A stretch of 64,000 nt of DNA. Origin: Psychrobacter fozii (lineage in GTDB: Bacteria; Pseudomonadota; Gammaproteobacteria; Pseudomonadales; Moraxellaceae). Position 1 is the first letter of the stretch. The number at the start of each line of letters is the position of its first letter. The translations under genes were made by a program, and so were the position numbers. The notes under the pieces are model-generated. The model made no database searches. It was not told the DNA's origin and saw nothing but the letters and a program-made list of their open reading frames with translations. Location of the stretch: contig NZ_QJSU01000009.1 of NCBI RefSeq assembly GCF_003217155.1, positions 102,117-166,116 of the forward strand, given 5' to 3'. Positions 60,212 to 64,000 of this stretch are shown piece after piece.

Positions 60212-63200
60212 ATGTTAAACCATGTTTACCGCGTTGTTTTTAATCGTTCTACGGGTTGCTATACAGCCGTTAGTGAAATCAGCAAGTCGGGTGGAAAGTC
60301 TAGCAACATATCAGGTCAAATTGGTACTGTGCCAGCTAGCCAAACAGGCGCATCACTACGTCGACATGCCATTGCCACTGCAATTGGCTCAGTGTTAGGA
60401 TTAACAGCGATGACTGCTCAGGCAGATGTGTGCTTAACGCAATTCAATGGACCAGGTGGAAATATCGCTTCACAAAATACATCTATAGCTTGCGGATTTG
60501 AAAACCAAGCGCAAAATGAATCCAGCTCAGCAGTAGGTTTTCGAAATCAAGCTTTGAATACTAATTCAACAGCAATAGGTTACGTCAATACCGCTTCAGA
60601 TTTTTCTAGCTCAGCAGTAGGTTCTCAAAATAGAGCTTTGAATACTAATTCAACAGCAATAGGTTATGTCAATACCGCTTCAGGTTCTTCTAGTTCAGCG
60701 ATTGGCCATAAAAATGAAGCGTCAAGTCTATATAGCTCAGCGGTAGGCAACACTAATATTGCCTCGGGTGAAGGCAGCTCTTCGATAGGTTCTGGTAATA
60801 GTGCTTTAGGTAATGCCAGTTCTGCTATAGGTTCAGAAAATTATGTCGTAGGTTTTAGAAGCTCAGCATTTGGTAACGAAAATAGAATAACAGAAGGTTT
60901 TGGATTAGCTGCAGGTCGCCTTAATCAGGTTGAAGGCTATATTGGTACGGCTGTAGGCTATAGTAATAAAGCAATTGGTGGAGCTAGCTCTGCAATAGGT
61001 TATATTAATACCTCTGCAGGGGATTATAGCTTGGCAATAGGTAGCGACAACTCAACCGCCAACGAACGTAGTACAGCGGTAGGTAGTCTAAACACAGCCT
61101 CAAATCTGAATAGTTCAGCAGTGGGTTATAGTAACGAGGCATCTGGTCAAAGTAGCTCAGCACTAGGTAGCGATAATACTGCTTCGGGTGATGACAGCTC
61201 AGCAGTGGGTCGTAGCAACATAGCCTCAGGAAGTTTCAGCTCAGCGTTGGGTTATGGCAACGAAGCCTTAGGAGGTTTCAGCTCGGCAGTGGGTTTTAAC
61301 AATGAATCCTCAGGTAATGGTAGCTCAGCGATGGGTAGTGGTAATACAGCCTTAGGACTTACCAGTTCAGCGATAGGTAATTTTAACAGAGCCTCAGGAG
61401 TTACCAGCTCAGCAGTGGGTTTTGCAAATGAAGCCTCAGGTATTGATAGTTCAGCGATGGGTAGCCGTAACACAGCCTCAGGTTTTAATAGCTCAGCGAT
61501 GGGTATTCGTAACACAGCTTCAGAATCAGGCGCGACTGCCGTTGGTAGTGGCAGTACTTCTACACAAGTTCCAGTAGTAGATGCAGTGGTGCAAGCTGAT
61601 TTTACCGCTGCGACCACGCCTATACAGACAGACGCTTACAATCGACGCTTTAAAGACGATGGAAATGGCGGTCAGATCTTTGAGTTTGCAGTGAGTAACT
61701 ATGAAGCTCTAGGCACAGGCGCGACCGCGAGCGGCATCCGCGCGACAGCTATCGGTAATACATCAGTAGCAAGTGGTCGTGACAGCGTAGCGATGGGTAC
61801 AGAATCAACGGCTAATATTCGTAACAGTATTGCTCTAGGCGCACAAAGCAAAACATCAGTTGACGCAGGTGTACAGGGATTTGGTGCTGATGCTAGAACC
61901 GATGCCACATGGCAATCGACTTTAGCCGCAGTCAGTGTCGGTGACACTAGTGATGCTAATAACTTGCAGACGCGTCAAATTACGGGTGTAGCAGCAGGTA
62001 CATCCGATACTGATGCCGTGAATATTGCTCAGTTAAAAAAGTTAGAAACAACAGGTATTTCTTATTTCAGTAATGTAGCAACCGCTTTAGGTGGGGGTGC
62101 ACAGTTCAGTAATACAGGTGTATTTCAAGCACCCACATATAGAATAAGCAATGCAGACTACAACAATGTAGGTGCAGCGCTCACCGCAGTTGACGGAAAG
62201 TTAACGGATTTACAAACACAGATAAATACGATTGAGCTCACACCTGGACCTAAAGGCGATACGGGAGTAATTGGTCCACAAGGTCCAGTAGGTCAGAACG
62301 GAACAGATGGTTTAAACGGTGCTGATGGCACCAATGGTAAAGACGGTATTGATGGTGCTCAAGGTCCAGTTGGTCCAGCAGGTCAGAATGGAACAGATGG
62401 TTTAAACGGTGCTGATGGTACAAATGGTAAAGACGGCATTGATGGTGCTCAAGGTCCAGTTGGTCCAGTAGGTCAGAACGGAACAGATGGTTTAAACGGT
62501 GCTGATGGTTTAAACGGTGCTGATGGTACAAATGGTAAAGACGGCATTGATGGTGCTCAAGGTCCAGTTGGTCCAGCAGGTCAGAACGGAACAGATGGTT
62601 TGAACGGTGCTGATGGTACAAATGGTATCGACGGCGCTAAAGGAGATAAAGGTGATTCAGGTATCAGTGAAGAAGCTAAAGTTGAATTAGAAAACAAAAT
62701 CGAAGATAGCCAAGCTCGCTTCTTTAGCGTTAATGATTCTAGTAACAGCGAAGATGCAGGTAATTATAACAGTAATGGCGCTACTGCTGACGGTGCGATA
62801 GCGATCGGGGTTAACGCTCAATCTAAAGGTCAGGACAGCGTCGCTATAGGCACTAATAATACAGTGACTGGCGATCAATCTACTAGCGTGGGTAATGGCA
62901 ATGTCGTTTCAGGTGATCGCTCAGGTGCGTTTGGAGATCCCAATATCGTCGGTGGTAACGCCAATTATGCAGTTGGTAACGACAATGTCATTGGTGATAC
63001 TACTAGTAACTCTGTAGTACTAGGTAGCAATGCAACTGTTGGTGCTACAGCGGCAACAGTTGGTACCAATAGTACACCAGCTTTTGAAAACGAGACTAAT
63101 GCCTCAAACTCCGTCGCTATCGGTGAGTCGGTGAACATTCAAGCAGCTAATGCAGTGGCTATCGGTGCTAATAGTAGTGTAACTCATAGCAATGCTATAG

Positions 63201-63619
63201 CATTAGGAGCAGGGTCGCAGACCAGTGCAGACAATACCGTATCAGTGGGCAACGCAAACAGCCAGCGCCGAATTACCAATGTCGCCGCTGGTATCAGTCC
63301 AACTGATGCAGTTAATGTCTCTCAGCTTGATCAAAATCGTGCTGAAGCCTTCGGTTATACAGATAGAAGAATAAATGATCTAGAAGGAGAGACCTACTCA
63401 GCAGTTGCAGGCGCGCTTGCTTTCGGTGCTTTACGTTACCCCAATGTACCGGGTAAAGTCAGCGTTGGTCTGGGCGGTGGTACATGGGAAGGTGAGACAG
63501 GTTATGCATTTGGTGTCGGTTACACCACATCTGACGGACAGTTTTCTATCAGTAGTGCTTTTGGTGGTAGTGGCAGCCAAAATGGTGGTAACGTTGGCGT
63601 AAGCTATACTTTTGACTAA
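60212..63619 (+). CDS. Trimeric autotransporter adhesin with collagen-like segment
   Basis: 1135 residues from ATG 60212, with AGGA upstream and the extended signal peptide start MLNHVYRVVFNRSTGCYTAV; predicted cleavage after Ala71. Type Vc secretion to the outer membrane. A YadA-like head has 24 consecutive 14-residue repeats (residues 105-440, SSAVGxxNxAS pattern), then a neck (AGTSDTDAVNIAQLKKL), a stalk, 46 uninterrupted Gly-X-Y triplets (residues 679-816), a second head-like part with SVAIG-type repeats, a neck (AAGISPTDAVNVSQL) and a C-terminal YadA anchor of about 95 residues ending VSYTFD. The last residue is Asp, not the usual aromatic. Probably a surface adhesin. Confidence 0.93.
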   Translation: MLNHVYRVVFNRSTGCYTAVSEISKSGGKSSNISGQIGTVPASQTGASLRRHAIATAIGSVLGLTAMTAQADVCLTQFNGPGGNIASQNTSIACGFENQAQNESSSAVGFRNQALNTNSTAIGYVNTASDFSSSAVGSQNRALNTNSTAIGYVNTASGSSSSAIGHKNEASSLYSSAVGNTNIASGEGSSSIGSGNSALGNASSAIGSENYVVGFRSSAFGNENRITEGFGLAAGRLNQVEGYIGTAVGYSNKAIGGASSAIGYINTSAGDYSLAIGSDNSTANERSTAVGSLNTASNLNSSAVGYSNEASGQSSSALGSDNTASGDDSSAVGRSNIASGSFSSALGYGNEALGGFSSAVGFNNESSGNGSSAMGSGNTALGLTSSAIGNFNRASGVTSSAVGFANEASGIDSSAMGSRNTASGFNSSAMGIRNTASESGATAVGSGSTSTQVPVVDAVVQADFTAATTPIQTDAYNRRFKDDGNGGQIFEFAVSNYEALGTGATASGIRATAIGNTSVASGRDSVAMGTESTANIRNSIALGAQSKTSVDAGVQGFGADARTDATWQSTLAAVSVGDTSDANNLQTRQITGVAAGTSDTDAVNIAQLKKLETTGISYFSNVATALGGGAQFSNTGVFQAPTYRISNADYNNVGAALTAVDGKLTDLQTQINTIELTPGPKGDTGVIGPQGPVGQNGTDGLNGADGTNGKDGIDGAQGPVGPAGQNGTDGLNGADGTNGKDGIDGAQGPVGPVGQNGTDGLNGADGLNGADGTNGKDGIDGAQGPVGPAGQNGTDGLNGADGTNGIDGAKGDKGDSGISEEAKVELENKIEDSQARFFSVNDSSNSEDAGNYNSNGATADGAIAIGVNAQSKGQDSVAIGTNNTVTGDQSTSVGNGNVVSGDRSGAFGDPNIVGGNANYAVGNDNVIGDTTSNSVVLGSNATVGATAATVGTNSTPAFENETNASNSVAIGESVNIQAANAVAIGANSSVTHSNAIALGAGSQTSADNTVSVGNANSQRRITNVAAGISPTDAVNVSQLDQNRAEAFGYTDRRINDLEGETYSAVAGALAFGALRYPNVPGKVSVGLGGGTWEGETGYAFGVGYTTSDGQFSISSAFGGSGSQNGGNVGVSYTFD
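60524..61531 (+). repeat. 24 tandem 42-bp repeats encoding the adhesin head
   Basis: Each unit encodes 14 residues of the YadA-head type, diverged from one another. Units 1-2 and 3-4 (60524-60691) form two nearly identical 84-bp blocks, suggesting a recent duplication. Confidence 0.9.
62246..62659 (+). repeat. Collagen-like Gly-X-Y coding repeats
   Basis: 414 bp encode 46 Gly-X-Y triplets. Within it, four near-identical blocks begin at 62282, 62363, 62453 and 62561, of 81, 90, 108 and about 90 bp; the third carries an extra 18-bp copy of the GLNGAD unit. Length variation by slippage or recombination is likely. Confidence 0.9.
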
Positions 63620-63647
63620 CGTTTAGTGTTAAGAAATCAAAAAATAC

Positions 63648-63681
63648 TTGAGCCTACTATTGTTTTTGATAGTAGGCTCAA
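63648..63681 (+). terminator. Hairpin after the adhesin gene
   Basis: Perfect 13-bp stem TTGAGCCTACTAT / ATAGTAGGCTCAA with an 8-nt loop, 29 bp after the stop; the T-run is lacking, so efficiency is uncertain. Confidence 0.65.
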
Positions 63682-63824
63682 TCAATTAAATCTATGAAGT
63701 TAGAAGATTTCTGAAAAACTTTCCTTGTTTTCTATTTGAGATCTCGTAGGATGCATTTAATCGTAAGGGAAGTAGATTAGTGATGTGGATAACCAAGCTT
63801 ATTTGAATTAAGTTAAATTACCTC

Positions 63825-63852
63825 TTGACTCGAGATTTAAAGGGTCTATAAT
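63825..63852 (+). promoter_or_regulatory. rRNA-type promoter P1
   Basis: TTGACT (63825-63830), 16 bp, perfect TATAAT (63847-63852), then the GC-rich discriminator acgcccc. Strength, discriminator and the tandem P2 suggest an rRNA operon just beyond the window. Confidence 0.65.
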
Positions 63853-63878
63853 ACGCCCCTCAACAGGGAGAACTGGCG

Positions 63879-63897
63879 GTAATTAGGAACTAATTAC
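63879..63897 (+). other. Perfect hairpin between the two rRNA-type promoters
   Basis: GTAATTAG, loop GAA, CTAATTAC. Outer flanks AACTGG (63871-63876) and CCAGTT (63909-63914) can also pair, giving a longer imperfect structure in the P1 leader. It might relate to rRNA antitermination signals, but no boxA was seen. Confidence 0.5.
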
Positions 63898-63943
63898 TTA
63901 ATTAAAACCCAGTTAACTCATTGAAACGAAATTAAAAAAGAAG

Positions 63944-63971
63944 TTGACAGACTATTAAAACATGATATGAT
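63944..63971 (+). promoter_or_regulatory. rRNA-type promoter P2
   Basis: Perfect TTGACA (63944-63949), 16 bp, TATGAT (63966-63971), 29 bp before the window end. No gene is visible downstream within the window. Confidence 0.65.
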
Positions 63972-64000
63972 AGTCAGCTCGCTAAATAGGATAAGCCACA

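Noticed and set aside
62250..62621. His/Leu-rich open frame on the - strand
   Set aside because: It is the antisense reading of the collagen-like repeats, with no ribosome binding site or independent support.
60524..62659. Regular repeats that look at first like a CRISPR array or satellite
   Set aside because: They are in frame, encode YadA-head and Gly-X-Y repeats, and lack conserved palindromic units separated by unique spacers.

Overview
The window is a core chromosomal segment of a gammaproteobacterium of the family Moraxellaceae, most probably Psychrobacter. This rests on protein character, on the order rng / S10-spc-alpha ribosomal operons, on the yceD-rpmF / fabD-fabG-acpP arrangement without plsX and fabH, and on the type of trimeric autotransporter and IS1016-group insertion sequence. 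No database search was possible, so the genus is an inference.

Layout. Positions 1-274 are the 3' end of rng. From 682 to 14797 an almost unbroken block encodes the S10, spc and alpha operons (rpsJ to rplQ, with secY, rpmJ and rpoA); gaps before rpsJ, rplN, rplF and rpsM carry likely promoters or hairpins. From 14890 to 21219 lie yciO, epmC, yceD-rpmF, fabD-fabG, acpP and a Kbp-like BON/LysM protein. From 21307 to 30733 come queG and nnr (divergent), a DUF4124 protein, the branched-chain amino acid genes ilvB-ilvH-ilvC, an unrecognised membrane protein and a cold-shock protein. From 31412 to 38597 come etfB-etfA, a SpoU-type methyltransferase, fbp, and pyrB with its catalytically degenerate partner pyrC' (pyrX). 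From 38687 to 49501 are a CPA1 antiporter, a DUF2254 protein, a YihY protein, wrbA with a DUF2069 gene, a DUF3108 protein, groS-groL behind a sigma-32-type promoter, and yaaA. From 50122 to 58957 are pntAA-pntAB-pntB, a thioesterase, iscX, a GyrI/Cass2-like protein, dapE, a 2OG-Fe(II) oxygenase, rlmJ and pssA. The last part holds an intact IS1016-group element, a 1135-residue trimeric autotransporter adhesin with a collagen-like segment, and two tandem rRNA-type promoters that run off the right edge.

Most of the window is housekeeping: ribosome and RNA polymerase synthesis, fatty-acid initiation, Ile/Val synthesis, pyrimidine synthesis, flavoprotein electron transfer, transhydrogenase, chaperonin and lysine/DAP synthesis. 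The accessory signals are (i) the IS element, bounded by an 8-bp target duplication, which has rewritten the last codons and stop of pssA; (ii) a 170-bp MITE-like element between the YihY and DUF2254 genes; (iii) the repeat-rich adhesin, with 24 consecutive 14-residue head repeats and 46 uninterrupted Gly-X-Y triplets; and (iv) several unexplained intergenic hairpins and possible small-RNA or attenuator structures, chiefly upstream of pntA and ilvB. I did not find a clear new multi-gene system; the adhesin and the regulatory structures are the parts most worth following up.
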